A stretch of 64,000 bases of DNA, from positions 248,001-312,000 of the forward strand of contig NZ_CP020555.1 in the NCBI RefSeq assembly GCF_002080455.1, given 5' to 3'. This DNA comes from Streptomyces sp. Sge12. GTDB lineage: Bacteria > Actinomycetota > Actinomycetes > Streptomycetales > Streptomycetaceae. The notes beneath the pieces were generated by a model that was not told the DNA's origin, did no database searches, and saw only the letters and a program-made list of their open reading frames with translations. The position numbers were made by a program, and so were the translations under genes. How positions within the stretch are numbered: position 1 is the stretch's first letter; each line of letters opens with the position of its first letter. This document shows, piece by piece, positions 33,645 through 41,538 of the stretch.

Positions 33645-34985
33645 GTGGCCACCGACGCCAGCAGCAGGCCGATCGCCCCGCAGCCGCACGCCCCGCAGCG
33701 GTCCGGAGCGGGGCGGCCGCTCCCGGAGGCCGACGCGGAGTGCGTGGAGCGGTGGCGCACCCACCGCGGTGATCCGGTCGACCTGTTGGCGCAGGTACGG
33801 GAGCGGCTCGGCGGCGTCGCCGCGTTCCGCCTCGGGCCGCGGCCGACGGTGCTGGTCACCGGGCCCGAGGCGGTACAGCACGTGCTGGCCCTGCACCCCG
33901 ACCGGTACGTCAAGCGCTCCCACCGCGCCCGGCTGCTCATCGGGGACGGGGTGCTCGCCGCGACCGGCGAGGCCTGGAAGCGGCAACGCAGGCTGCTCCA
34001 GTCGCAGTTCACCGGGAAGGGGATGCGCCGCTACGAGCAGCGGATCACCGGGGCCGCCCGGACCACGGCCGGCCGGTGGGCCGACCGCGCACGCAGCGGG
34101 GAGACCTTCGACCTGGGTGAGGAGATGCGCCGTTTCGCGCTGGACACCATCTGGCGGGCGCTCACCGGCCACCCGCTCGACGACACCACCGCGCACGAAC
34201 TGACAGCCGTGGCGACGGTGGTGGCCGCACTGCCGAGCCTGCCGGCCGACGGTGCCGAAGCCCGGGACGCCGTCGCCGACGACCTGGCCAGGATCGACGA
34301 GGTCGCCCGGCGGGCGGTGGCCGCCGCCCGGGCGGGGGCGCCCGGCCCCGACGGGCCGGGGCTGCTCCAGGTGCTGGTCGACGCCTCCGCCGAACGCCCG
34401 GAGTACACCGACCGGTTGCTGCGCGACGAGCTCGTCACCCTGCTGGTCGCCGGCCACGAGACCACCGCGACCACCATGACCTGGCTGTACCTGCTGCTCG
34501 ACCGCCACCCCGCGGCGCGCGAGGAGGCTCTCGCGGCGGGTGCCGAGGGGTCACCGGAACGGCGCGCGGCGCTCCAGGCACTGGTCGGCGAGACGCTGCG
34601 GCTCTACCCGTCCGCCTGGATCCTGCCCCGGTACACGGCCGAGGCCGACGTCATTGCGGGCTACCGCGTCGAGGCCGACACGGACGTGCTGGTCTGCCCG
34701 TACCTCACCCACCGCGATCGCGAACTGTGGCCGGACCCGGAGCGCTTCGACCCCCGGCGCTTCACCGCTCCCGGCGGCCGGCCGACGCAGCCCGGGGCGT
34801 ATCTGCCGTTCGGGATCGGCCCGCGCGCCTGTCTGGGGCAGCAGTTCGCCCTGCGCGAGTCGGTAGCCCTCCTCGAACAGCTGCTGCCGGCGCACGTCCC
34901 GGTCTTCCGGTCCGTCCCCAGCGGGGCGGCGTACAGCATCACGGTCCGCCCCGACGGCCCGACTCCCGTCACCCTCACGGCCTGA
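33645..34985 (+). CDS. cytochrome P450
   Basis: 446 residues from GTG 33645 with CAGGAG upstream. I-helix AGHETTATTM (near 268), E-x2-R in GETLRLYP, PERFDPRRF and the heme loop FGIGPRACLGQQFAL with Cys396. The sequence around WKRQRRLLQSQFTGKGMRRY resembles the CYP4/CYP102-like group that includes terpene oxygenases such as pentalenene oxygenase. No ferredoxin or terpene synthase is adjacent, so substrate and redox partner are unknown. It follows the phosphatase gene by 109 bases. Confidence 0.92.
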   Translation: MATDASSRPIAPQPHAPQRSGAGRPLPEADAECVERWRTHRGDPVDLLAQVRERLGGVAAFRLGPRPTVLVTGPEAVQHVLALHPDRYVKRSHRARLLIGDGVLAATGEAWKRQRRLLQSQFTGKGMRRYEQRITGAARTTAGRWADRARSGETFDLGEEMRRFALDTIWRALTGHPLDDTTAHELTAVATVVAALPSLPADGAEARDAVADDLARIDEVARRAVAAARAGAPGPDGPGLLQVLVDASAERPEYTDRLLRDELVTLLVAGHETTATTMTWLYLLLDRHPAAREEALAAGAEGSPERRAALQALVGETLRLYPSAWILPRYTAEADVIAGYRVEADTDVLVCPYLTHRDRELWPDPERFDPRRFTAPGGRPTQPGAYLPFGIGPRACLGQQFALRESVALLEQLLPAHVPVFRSVPSGAAYSITVRPDGPTPVTLTA

Positions 34986-34997
34986 GGCGGGCCGTGG

Positions 34998-36377
34998 TCA
35001 GGAGGCGGCGCGGCGGATCGCGGACAGGGTGCGGGCCACGTCCTCGTCGGTGGTCGACCAGTTGCTCACCGAGATGCGCATGACGCGGCGGCCGTGCCAG
35101 GTGGAGCCGCTGATCCATGCCGTGCCCTCGGCGAGGAGCCGGTCCAGGACCCGGTCGGTGCGCTCGTCGTCGCCGAACTCGGCGCAGACCTGGGTGAAGA
35201 CCACGTCGTTGAGGACGGTCGCGCCGTCGATGGCGCGGATGCCGGTGGCGAAGGTTCGGGCGTGGCGGCACAGCCGGTCGACGAGGTCGGCCACACCGGA
35301 GCGGCCGAGGGACCTGAGGGCGGCCCACACGGTGAAGGCCCGGCCGCGGCGGGAGAGTTCGGGGACCTTGTCGACGGGGTCGCCGTGTTCGTGCTGGATG
35401 AGGTATTCGCCGCGCAGGCCCATCGCGGAGCGGAGCGCGGAGGGGTCGCGGACGATGGCGAGGCCGCAGTCGTAGGGGACGTTCAGGGTTTTGTGGGCGT
35501 CCGTGGCCCAGGAGTCGGCCTGTGCGCAGCCCTCGGTGAGGTGGGCGTGGGCCGGGGAGGCGGCCGCCCACAGGCCGAAGGCGCCGTCCACGTGCACCCA
35601 GGCGTCGGCCTCGCGCGCCGCCCGGACCGTCTCGGGGAAGGAGTCGAAGGCTCCGGAGTGGATGTCGCCGGCCTGGAGGATCACGATCGTGGGACCGGGG
35701 CCCTCGCCGGTGCCGGGGGCGGAGCCCGTCAGGGTGCGCCGCAGGGCCTCGGGGTCGATGCGTCCCTGCCCGTCCGCCGGCACGAGTTCGGGGCGGCCCA
35801 GCCCGAGGTAGCGCAGGGCCAGGTCGATGGCCATGTGGCGGTCCTGGCCCGCGATGACGCGTACGGGCGGCCCACCGGTGAGTCCGTCGTGGGCGACGTT
35901 CCAGCCGGCGCTCCGCAGCACCGTGTCGCGCGCGGCGGTGAGGCAGGTGAAGTTGGCCATGGTGGCGCCGGTGGTGAAGCCGACGGCGCAGGCGGGCGGC
36001 AGGCCGAGCAGGTCGAGGAGCCAGGCGCCGGCGATCTCCTCCACCGCCGTGTACGCGGGTGACACGGCGCGCATCACGCAGTTCTGGTCCCAGGCGCTGA
36101 CCAGCCAGTCCGCGGCGAGCGCGGCCGGTTCGGTGCCGCCGACCACGAATCCGTAGAAGCGGCCGCCGGGGAACGCGGTGAGTCCCGGCTCGCAGGCCGT
36201 GGCCAGCAGGTCGACGACGTCGGCGGGCGCGCTCGGCGCGTCGGGCAGCTCGGCGCCGAGCGCGCGCACGATCTCGTCGACCGGGGCGCGGGCGGGAACC
36301 GGGCGGTCGGACAGGCTGGCCAGCCAGCGGACGGCATGGCCGTGCGCCTGTCGGAGCGCCGCCTCGCGCTCGTCCAT
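34998..36377 (-). CDS. PLP-dependent group II decarboxylase
   Basis: 459 residues from ATG 36377. Aromatic-L-amino-acid/glutamate decarboxylase family: FTTGATMANFTCLTAARD, VHVDGAFGLWAAASP, and SWATDAHKTLNVPYDCG with the PLP-binding Lys. The N-terminal SDRPVPARAPVDEI fits this family. It removes the carboxyl group of an L-amino acid to give an amine; the substrate is not inferable. A CATAGT hexamer 7 bases before ATG suggests a leaderless transcript. It converges with the P450 gene with a 12-base gap. Confidence 0.85.
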   Translation of the reverse strand: MDEREAALRQAHGHAVRWLASLSDRPVPARAPVDEIVRALGAELPDAPSAPADVVDLLATACEPGLTAFPGGRFYGFVVGGTEPAALAADWLVSAWDQNCVMRAVSPAYTAVEEIAGAWLLDLLGLPPACAVGFTTGATMANFTCLTAARDTVLRSAGWNVAHDGLTGGPPVRVIAGQDRHMAIDLALRYLGLGRPELVPADGQGRIDPEALRRTLTGSAPGTGEGPGPTIVILQAGDIHSGAFDSFPETVRAAREADAWVHVDGAFGLWAAASPAHAHLTEGCAQADSWATDAHKTLNVPYDCGLAIVRDPSALRSAMGLRGEYLIQHEHGDPVDKVPELSRRGRAFTVWAALRSLGRSGVADLVDRLCRHARTFATGIRAIDGATVLNDVVFTQVCAEFGDDERTDRVLDRLLAEGTAWISGSTWHGRRVMRISVSNWSTTDEDVARTLSAIRRAAS

Positions 36378-36417
36378 ACCTCGGACTATGGGGCAGGTGC
36401 CGCCCGCCCGCAAGCGG

Positions 36418-36768
36418 TCAGTGGATGACGCTGAAGCTGCGCCAGGGCAGGCTCACCGGGGCCGTTACGTTGCTGAGGGTCGTCGCCACGTAGATCCCGT
36501 CGGCCTTGTCGGTCTTCTGGCAGTCGGGCGTCCGGTACAGGACGACGTCGACGAGCGTGTTGTTCTCGACGTGCGTGGCTCCTTCCGGGATGGCGATCCG
36601 GTGGCAGCCGACGACGAGCGTGTTGGAGTAGGTCACCTCGACCGGCGAGTCGTGTCCGCGGAAGCTCAGCATGCCGACGGTGCTCCGGCCCAGGCCCGAG
36701 CAGGCGGTGGAGGTCAGCAGCAGTGCTGCTGTGCCCACGATGATGCTGATACGTCGGCTGTGGGACAT
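36418..36768 (-). CDS. hypothetical lipoprotein
   Basis: 116 residues from ATG 36768. Basic N-terminus, hydrophobic segment and lipobox (RRISIIVGTAALLLTSTACS), so it is predicted to be lipid-anchored at Cys. The mature part is beta-rich with two further Cys (VVGCHRIAI, YRTPDCQKT) that may form a disulfide. It is 41 bases upstream of the decarboxylase gene on the same strand, so the two may be cotranscribed. Function unknown. Confidence 0.75.
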   Translation of the reverse strand: MSHSRRISIIVGTAALLLTSTACSGLGRSTVGMLSFRGHDSPVEVTYSNTLVVGCHRIAIPEGATHVENNTLVDVVLYRTPDCQKTDKADGIYVATTLSNVTAPVSLPWRSFSVIH

Positions 36769-36911
36769 GGGCTCGGTCCTCGTCTGTGCGGTGGTGACGG
36801 TCCTTGTCCACAGCCTGACCCGGCGGGGCGCAGGTGGCCTGCGCTGCTCCGCCGACCGGATGAACACACCCCCGGCACCCCCACAGACCCCCTACAGGTC
36901 CCTACAGCTCC

Positions 36912-37580
36912 CTACAGGCTCAGGGCGTCCTCCGCGTTGGTCATCCAGGCGGTCACGGAGTTTTTGTCGGGCGAGACGTACAGGCCCGGGGTCGAGGCCC
37001 CCAGCGGTGTCTGCTTCAGGTCGGACTCGGTGTTCATGGTCAGGGCGATCGAGCCCACGGTCTTGCCCTTGCCGTCCTTGGCGCCGCCCATGAGCCCGGC
37101 GTAGGCCGACTGGCCGGGCTCCAGCCTGATCGCGTCCTCGATGCCGGGGGCGGCGCCGCGCTCGGTGGCCTGACCGTCCAGATCGCCGAAGGTGATGATC
37201 GGGTGTCCCAGGGCCCTGCACGCCTTGGTGCCCTTGTTGGTGATCTTCAGCAGGTAGCTGCTGGTCGTGGGCTCGGCAAGGCTCGCGGTGAACGTCACGT
37301 CGAAGGTGCTGCACGGGAAGACGTCGTGGTCCGGGTCGGTCGAACCGGGCGTCGGGGACTTGGCCGGGGACGCGGACTTCGACGGCCCCGCCGAGGCGGA
37401 CTTCGAGGGGCTCGCCGACGCGCTCGCGCTCGTACTCGGGCTCGCGGACACGGAGGCGGAGACGGACGCGGTCGCGCTCGCGGACGGACCCGCCGCGCCG
37501 TCCTCGGTGGGCCCACAGGCCGTCAGGGCCAGTGCGGATACGGCGGCGAGGGCGATGGCGGCCTTGAGTGCAGTGCTCAT
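36912..37580 (-). CDS. DUF4232-type lipoprotein
   Basis: 222 residues from ATG 37580. Signal with lipobox ALAAVSALALTACG, then a 50-residue Ser/Ala/Pro-rich wall-spanning linker (ASASPSKSASAGPSKSAS) and a beta-sandwich domain (PCSTFDVTFTASLAEPTTS, CRALGHPIITFGDLDG) typical of DUF4232 surface proteins. Two Cys (VFPCST, KACRAL) are probably disulfide-linked. Short CCCTACAG repeats (about 36888-36915) border its 3' end. Unknown function. Confidence 0.82.
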   Translation of the reverse strand: MSTALKAAIALAAVSALALTACGPTEDGAAGPSASATASVSASVSASPSTSASASASPSKSASAGPSKSASPAKSPTPGSTDPDHDVFPCSTFDVTFTASLAEPTTSSYLLKITNKGTKACRALGHPIITFGDLDGQATERGAAPGIEDAIRLEPGQSAYAGLMGGAKDGKGKTVGSIALTMNTESDLKQTPLGASTPGLYVSPDKNSVTAWMTNAEDALSL

Positions 37581-37730
37581 GATGGTGGTCCCCCTGGGGA
37601 GAAGCGCGGAACGCGCCGGGCTGGGCCGAGCTGGGTGAGCACCAGCGTCCCGCAGAACCTTCACGACTTGGTGACGGTGTGTTGCCGACTCGAACACGGT
37701 CGGGGTCGCCGCGCCCTACCATCTCGATCC

Positions 37731-38594
37731 ATGGGGAGATCCGAGGACAGCGACCGTACCGGCGCGTGGCACGCCACCGTGCAGGAGCACGAGCAACGGT
37801 CCGGTCGGCCGCCGCGCGGGCCGGCCCGCGCCGTGGGCCGGCCGCTCGCCCGGCGGCAGGACCTGCGGATCCACGGCACCACCGGAAAGATCAGCTGCGT
37901 CGACGACTCCGGCCGCACCCGCTGGACCGCATCCTGTTCCGGGCGCCCCAACGCCGCGCACATATCCGGCGGCCGGGTCCTGGTCACCACGGACTCCCTC
38001 GCGTACACACCGTGGGGCAACCTCGGCCCGGCCCTCCTGCTGGACCTGGCGGACGGCAGCCTGATCACCGAACTGCGCGGCGAACGCGGCGCGGCCCTCG
38101 GCGGCGGCCGGTTCGTACTCGGTCTGGCCGGCTACGACGCCTTCGACACGTGGGCGTACGACCGCGACGGCACCCTGTACGACTCCTGGCGCAGCTACGG
38201 GCACTACGTCGTCGGGACCGGCGTCCGCGTCGTCGAGACCGACCGCAGGCTGCCCACCGGCAGCCGGGTGGTCCGGCTGCTGCCCGGCGGCGCCGTCGAA
38301 CGCGGACCGTTGCTCACCGATCCGCAGACTCCGTCGCCGCTGGTACTGGCGGACGGCACGATCCTGGTTCTCGACGCCGGTGTGCTGCGCGCCGTCGACC
38401 GCCGGCTCGAGGACACGATCCTCGCCGAGCTGTTGCCCATCGACCCCGAGGAGGCCTGGCGCTACCACGGCGCGCTCCACCGCACCGGCGGCGAACTCAC
38501 CGTGACGCTCACCGAACGGCACCCCGACCGGCCCGGCACGGCCGACGAGTACACCTTCCGGACCTGGACGCTCGCCCTGCGCCCGACCGGATGA
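37731..38594 (+). CDS. hypothetical protein, beta-propeller-like
   Basis: 287 residues from ATG 37731. No signal peptide. It contains blade-like repeats (GTTGKISCVDDSGRTRWTAS, RVLVTTDSLAYTPWGNLGPA, GRFVLGLAGYDAFDTWAYDR) reminiscent of PQQ-type propellers, but it is too short for a full eight-bladed one. Cytosolic. The 150-bp spacer to the divergent lipoprotein gene contains no other gene. Function unknown. Confidence 0.65.
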   Translation: MGRSEDSDRTGAWHATVQEHEQRSGRPPRGPARAVGRPLARRQDLRIHGTTGKISCVDDSGRTRWTASCSGRPNAAHISGGRVLVTTDSLAYTPWGNLGPALLLDLADGSLITELRGERGAALGGGRFVLGLAGYDAFDTWAYDRDGTLYDSWRSYGHYVVGTGVRVVETDRRLPTGSRVVRLLPGGAVERGPLLTDPQTPSPLVLADGTILVLDAGVLRAVDRRLEDTILAELLPIDPEEAWRYHGALHRTGGELTVTLTERHPDRPGTADEYTFRTWTLALRPTG

Positions 38595-38614
38595 GTGCCC
38601 CCGGCCGGGGGCGC

Positions 38615-38851
38615 TCAGTTCGCGACGACGGTGAGGACGGCCGAGACGACGGTGACCGCGGACGCGGCCACCATCCAGTTCCGGGCCCGGCCCGACAGCA
38701 CCGGGATCCCGTCGGCGTCGTCCTCCTCCGAGTCGTCCTCCGCCTCCCGCGGACGCGGGCAGGACCCGCAGGCCGGATCGTGGACCAGTGTGTCGAGCCA
38801 GACGACACCGTCGAGCGGCGCCCGAGCGAACAGCATCCCGTCAGATTCCAT
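38615..38851 (-). CDS. small membrane protein with Cys motif
   Basis: 78 residues starting MESDGMLFARAPLDGVVWLD, a CGSC pair (DPACGSCPRP), an acidic stretch (EAEDDSEEDDADG) and one C-terminal membrane helix (NWMVAASAVTVVSAVLTVVA): a tail-anchored layout. Its stop is 21 bases from the converging propeller-like gene. No family recognised. Confidence 0.6.
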   Translation of the reverse strand: MESDGMLFARAPLDGVVWLDTLVHDPACGSCPRPREAEDDSEEDDADGIPVLSGRARNWMVAASAVTVVSAVLTVVAN

Positions 38852-38965
38852 AACCGGACAACGCCATGATCCGCATCAGGCCACTGCCGACGGCAGGACC
38901 GAGGCCCAACCGTTGCCGACCAGCCGATCACACAATGCGGTGAACCGACCGCACGAACGGGTCGG

Positions 38966-39487
38966 CTACCGGCCCCGGCGGTTGTCGTAGACGGTGAGGC
39001 AGAGCGCCCTCATGGCGGTTTCCGCCCGCCTGGGGTCCGCGCCGTGGTCGATGGCCTCGAGGGCGGCGGCCGCCGAGGTCTGTACCGGGTACGGCAGGCC
39101 CTCGTAGGCGGAGATCCGGTAGGCCATCTTCCGGCGGGCCTCCCGCTCGGCCTCGCTCACCCCGTCGGGGGTCAGGGGGAAGACGGCCGCCTGATAGGTC
39201 GCGATGCAGACGAGCGCGGCGTCGGCGAGCCCCTCGGCGTAGCCGTCGCCCGGAGCGGCCTCGGGGTCGGGGTCGGGCTCGAAGAGCGCGAGGACCTGCC
39301 GGCGGGAGAGGAACGAGCCCAGCCCCGCGCCGAGGGCGGCGGCGCCCCCGAGGATCACGGCCATCAGCCGGCCGGACAGGAGCAGGCCGAGGCAGGCGCC
39401 GGCGACCGCACCGCACGTCACCAGCACGAAGCTGATCATCAGATGGATGCGCGCGGCGGGCCGGGACTTCATGTCAGCAGTATGCAC
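38966..39487 (-). CDS. hypothetical membrane protein
   Basis: 173 residues from ATG 39487 (ATG 39472 is an alternative). Two adjacent membrane helices (HLMISFVLVTCGAVAGACLG, RLMAVILGGAAALGAGLG) and a cytosolic helical C-terminal domain (EGLADAALVCIATYQAAVFP, REARRKMAYRISAYEGLPYP). Six bases downstream of the RNA ligase gene on the same strand, hence probably cotranscribed with it. Function unknown. Confidence 0.7.
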   Translation of the reverse strand: MHTADMKSRPAARIHLMISFVLVTCGAVAGACLGLLLSGRLMAVILGGAAALGAGLGSFLSRRQVLALFEPDPDPEAAPGDGYAEGLADAALVCIATYQAAVFPLTPDGVSEAEREARRKMAYRISAYEGLPYPVQTSAAAALEAIDHGADPRRAETAMRALCLTVYDNRRGR

Positions 39488-39493
39488 AGTGCG

Positions 39494-40495
39494 TCAGGCC
39501 CGGCGGTCGGCCGCGTCGAAGCGGGCCAGGGCGAGGGCTCCGGCGTGCAGGGAGCCCTCCAGCGCGCGGTGCGTCGCCCCGTCCAGGCCGCCCAGCGCCT
39601 GCGCGACCTCCTCGGTGGCGTCACGGGCTATCTCGGCGGCCAGGTCTGCCTGCGGGGTACGAGGCCCCAGCTTGCTGACCGCCGACGCGGCCCGGGCCGG
39701 GGTGAGCAGGCCCGTTCCGTGGGCGAGCAGCCAGCCGGGGACTCCGGCCGCGCCGTCGGCCGGGGCCGCGTAGGGGCGTGAACCGTCGAACCGCTCGTCC
39801 TCGGCGAAGGCCGGCTGCTTGAACTTGGCCATGGGCCGCCCCGAGTCGTGGGATGCGTCGGCGGGCTTGACGACGAGGCCCTCGGCGAGGTTGTCGGGCA
39901 GCGCGGGCAGGCCCAGCAGGCCGGGCAGCCGGGTGGGGAAGACCGCCGGCAGCTCCTGGAGGCGCGCGAGCGGGCCTTCGGCCAGCAGCGGGACGCAGAG
40001 CAGCCCGGCCGCGGCCGCCGCGGCGCGCAGGGTCCGGTCGCCGACCCAGCGCAGGCCGTCCTCACCGGCGACGGTGGCGTCGAAGGGCAGCCAGAGCAGG
40101 TCGGGCGCGTACCAGACGCCGGTCTGTACGGGCTCGGCCCCGGGGGTGGCGGGTACGTCGGGGTGGGGGTAGCGGCCGCCCGCGAGTTCGCCGTAGACGG
40201 TGACGGTCGCGGAGGCCGGGGCTCCGGTGTCCTCGCGCAGGGTCCGGGCGCAGCGGGTCGCGGCGACGGCCAGGGCGGGCCAGATCCGGCCGACGCCGAA
40301 GAAGTCGTCCAGGCCGGCGTCCGCGAGCAGTTCGCGCCGTTTGGCGGGATGTGCGCCCGTCGCGTCGCACACGACGGCGAAGTTGGCGCCGTGGATCTTC
40401 TCGTGGGCCACCCAGTTGCGCCCGCGGGCCTCTCCCAGCCGGGTGTTCGCAGGGATCTTCGGATAGGGGGTCCAGGGGTGGGGTTGCGGGTGCAC
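39494..40495 (-). CDS. Rnl2-like RNA ligase family protein
   Basis: 333 residues from GTG 40495. Covalent nucleotidyltransferase motifs are complete: motif I EKIHG with Lys33, motif III YGELAGG (101-107), motif IV EGLVVK (205-210) and motif V KFKQ (224-227). This is the T4 Rnl2/REL group, which seals 3'-OH/5'-P RNA nicks using ATP. The C-terminal 100 residues are helical. TAGGAT ends 7 bases before GTG, so expression is probably leaderless. Possible roles are repair of tRNA or other RNA after cleavage; partners are not encoded nearby except a membrane protein. Confidence 0.82.
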   Translation of the reverse strand: MHPQPHPWTPYPKIPANTRLGEARGRNWVAHEKIHGANFAVVCDATGAHPAKRRELLADAGLDDFFGVGRIWPALAVAATRCARTLREDTGAPASATVTVYGELAGGRYPHPDVPATPGAEPVQTGVWYAPDLLWLPFDATVAGEDGLRWVGDRTLRAAAAAAGLLCVPLLAEGPLARLQELPAVFPTRLPGLLGLPALPDNLAEGLVVKPADASHDSGRPMAKFKQPAFAEDERFDGSRPYAAPADGAAGVPGWLLAHGTGLLTPARAASAVSKLGPRTPQADLAAEIARDATEEVAQALGGLDGATHRALEGSLHAGALALARFDAADRRA

Positions 40496-40606
40496 CGCAT
40501 GATCCTAGCGAGCTCGTCCGTGAGGCTCGTGCGGGGGTGGCGACCGCTCCGGCCCTGCGGTAAAGGCCTTTGGCCTGCGCAGTTTTGGCCTCTAGCATGT
40601 CGCCTC

Positions 40607-41494
40607 ATGCCTACCACTGAAGTGATCATCGAGAGTGCCCTGGCCCGGATCGGCGCGGGGTACGTCTTTCCCGAGAAGGCGGTCGCCGTCGACGCCGCGA
40701 TACGCGGCCGTCTCGCCGCGGGTGCCTACGAGGGCCTGGACGGGCCGGCGCTCTGCGCGGCGGTGACGGCGCACCTCCAGGAGGTCTGCCCGGACAAGCA
40801 CTTGCGTCTGCTGTGGACGGACGAGCCGCAGTCGCTGGATCCGGTGGACGAGGACGGCGGGCAGGCCGCGTTCCTGGCACTGCTCCGCGCCGAGAACCAG
40901 GGGATCCGGCGCGTCGAGCGGCTGGAGGGCAACATCGGGCTGATCGAGATCGGGCGGATCGCGAGCGCCACCGAGGGAGCGAGCGCGATCGGCGCGGCGA
41001 TGCAGCTGGTCGCCCACAGCTCCGCCCTGGTGCTGGACCTGCGCGGCTGCCTCGGCGGCCTGCCGGAGGGGGCGGCACTGTGGTGCAGCTACTTCTTCCC
41101 CGACGACCAGGTGCACCTGAACGACATCTACGACCGGACCTCGGACACGACCCGCCAGTTCTGGACGACCGGGCACCTGTCCGGGCCGCGCTATCTGGAC
41201 CGGCCGGTGCACATCCTGACCAGCGGGATCACCTTCTCCGGGGGCGAGGACGTGTCGTACACCCTGCAGGCGCAGGGGCGGGCCGTGGTGGTGGGTGAGA
41301 CGACCCGGGGCGGCGCCCATCCGACGGCCCGGTACCCGGTCTCCGAGCACGTGCTCGTGACCGTGCCCGTGGCCCGGTCGATCAACACCGTCACGGGTGG
41401 CAACTGGGAGGGCACGGGCGTGCTGCCCGACGTCCGGGTCCCCGCGGAGCAGGCTCTGGAGGCGGCGCTGAAGGCCCTGCGGACCGGCCTCTGA
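40607..41494 (+). CDS. S41 family peptidase-like protein
   Basis: 295 residues from ATG 40607. Tail-specific protease fold without PDZ domain: NIGLIEIGRIASATEG, ALVLDLRGCLGGLPEGAALW, and VHILTSGITFSGGEDVSYTL with the nucleophilic Ser, then VVVGETTRGGAHPTARYPVS. It resembles interphotoreceptor-retinoid-binding-protein-like S41 members. No signal peptide, so cytosolic. A TAGCAT hexamer lies 10 bases before ATG, suggesting a very short leader. Divergent from the RNA ligase gene with 111 bp between. Confidence 0.85.
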   Translation: MPTTEVIIESALARIGAGYVFPEKAVAVDAAIRGRLAAGAYEGLDGPALCAAVTAHLQEVCPDKHLRLLWTDEPQSLDPVDEDGGQAAFLALLRAENQGIRRVERLEGNIGLIEIGRIASATEGASAIGAAMQLVAHSSALVLDLRGCLGGLPEGAALWCSYFFPDDQVHLNDIYDRTSDTTRQFWTTGHLSGPRYLDRPVHILTSGITFSGGEDVSYTLQAQGRAVVVGETTRGGAHPTARYPVSEHVLVTVPVARSINTVTGGNWEGTGVLPDVRVPAEQALEAALKALRTGL

Positions 41495-41538
41495 CCGACT
41501 CGCCCGGGCGCCCGCCGGGTCAGTGGGGTCCGCGTCCG

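Noticed and set aside
33645..36377. P450 and PLP decarboxylase as a small biosynthetic cluster
   Set aside because: They converge rather than form an operon and have no other biosynthetic neighbours, so a shared pathway is not supported.
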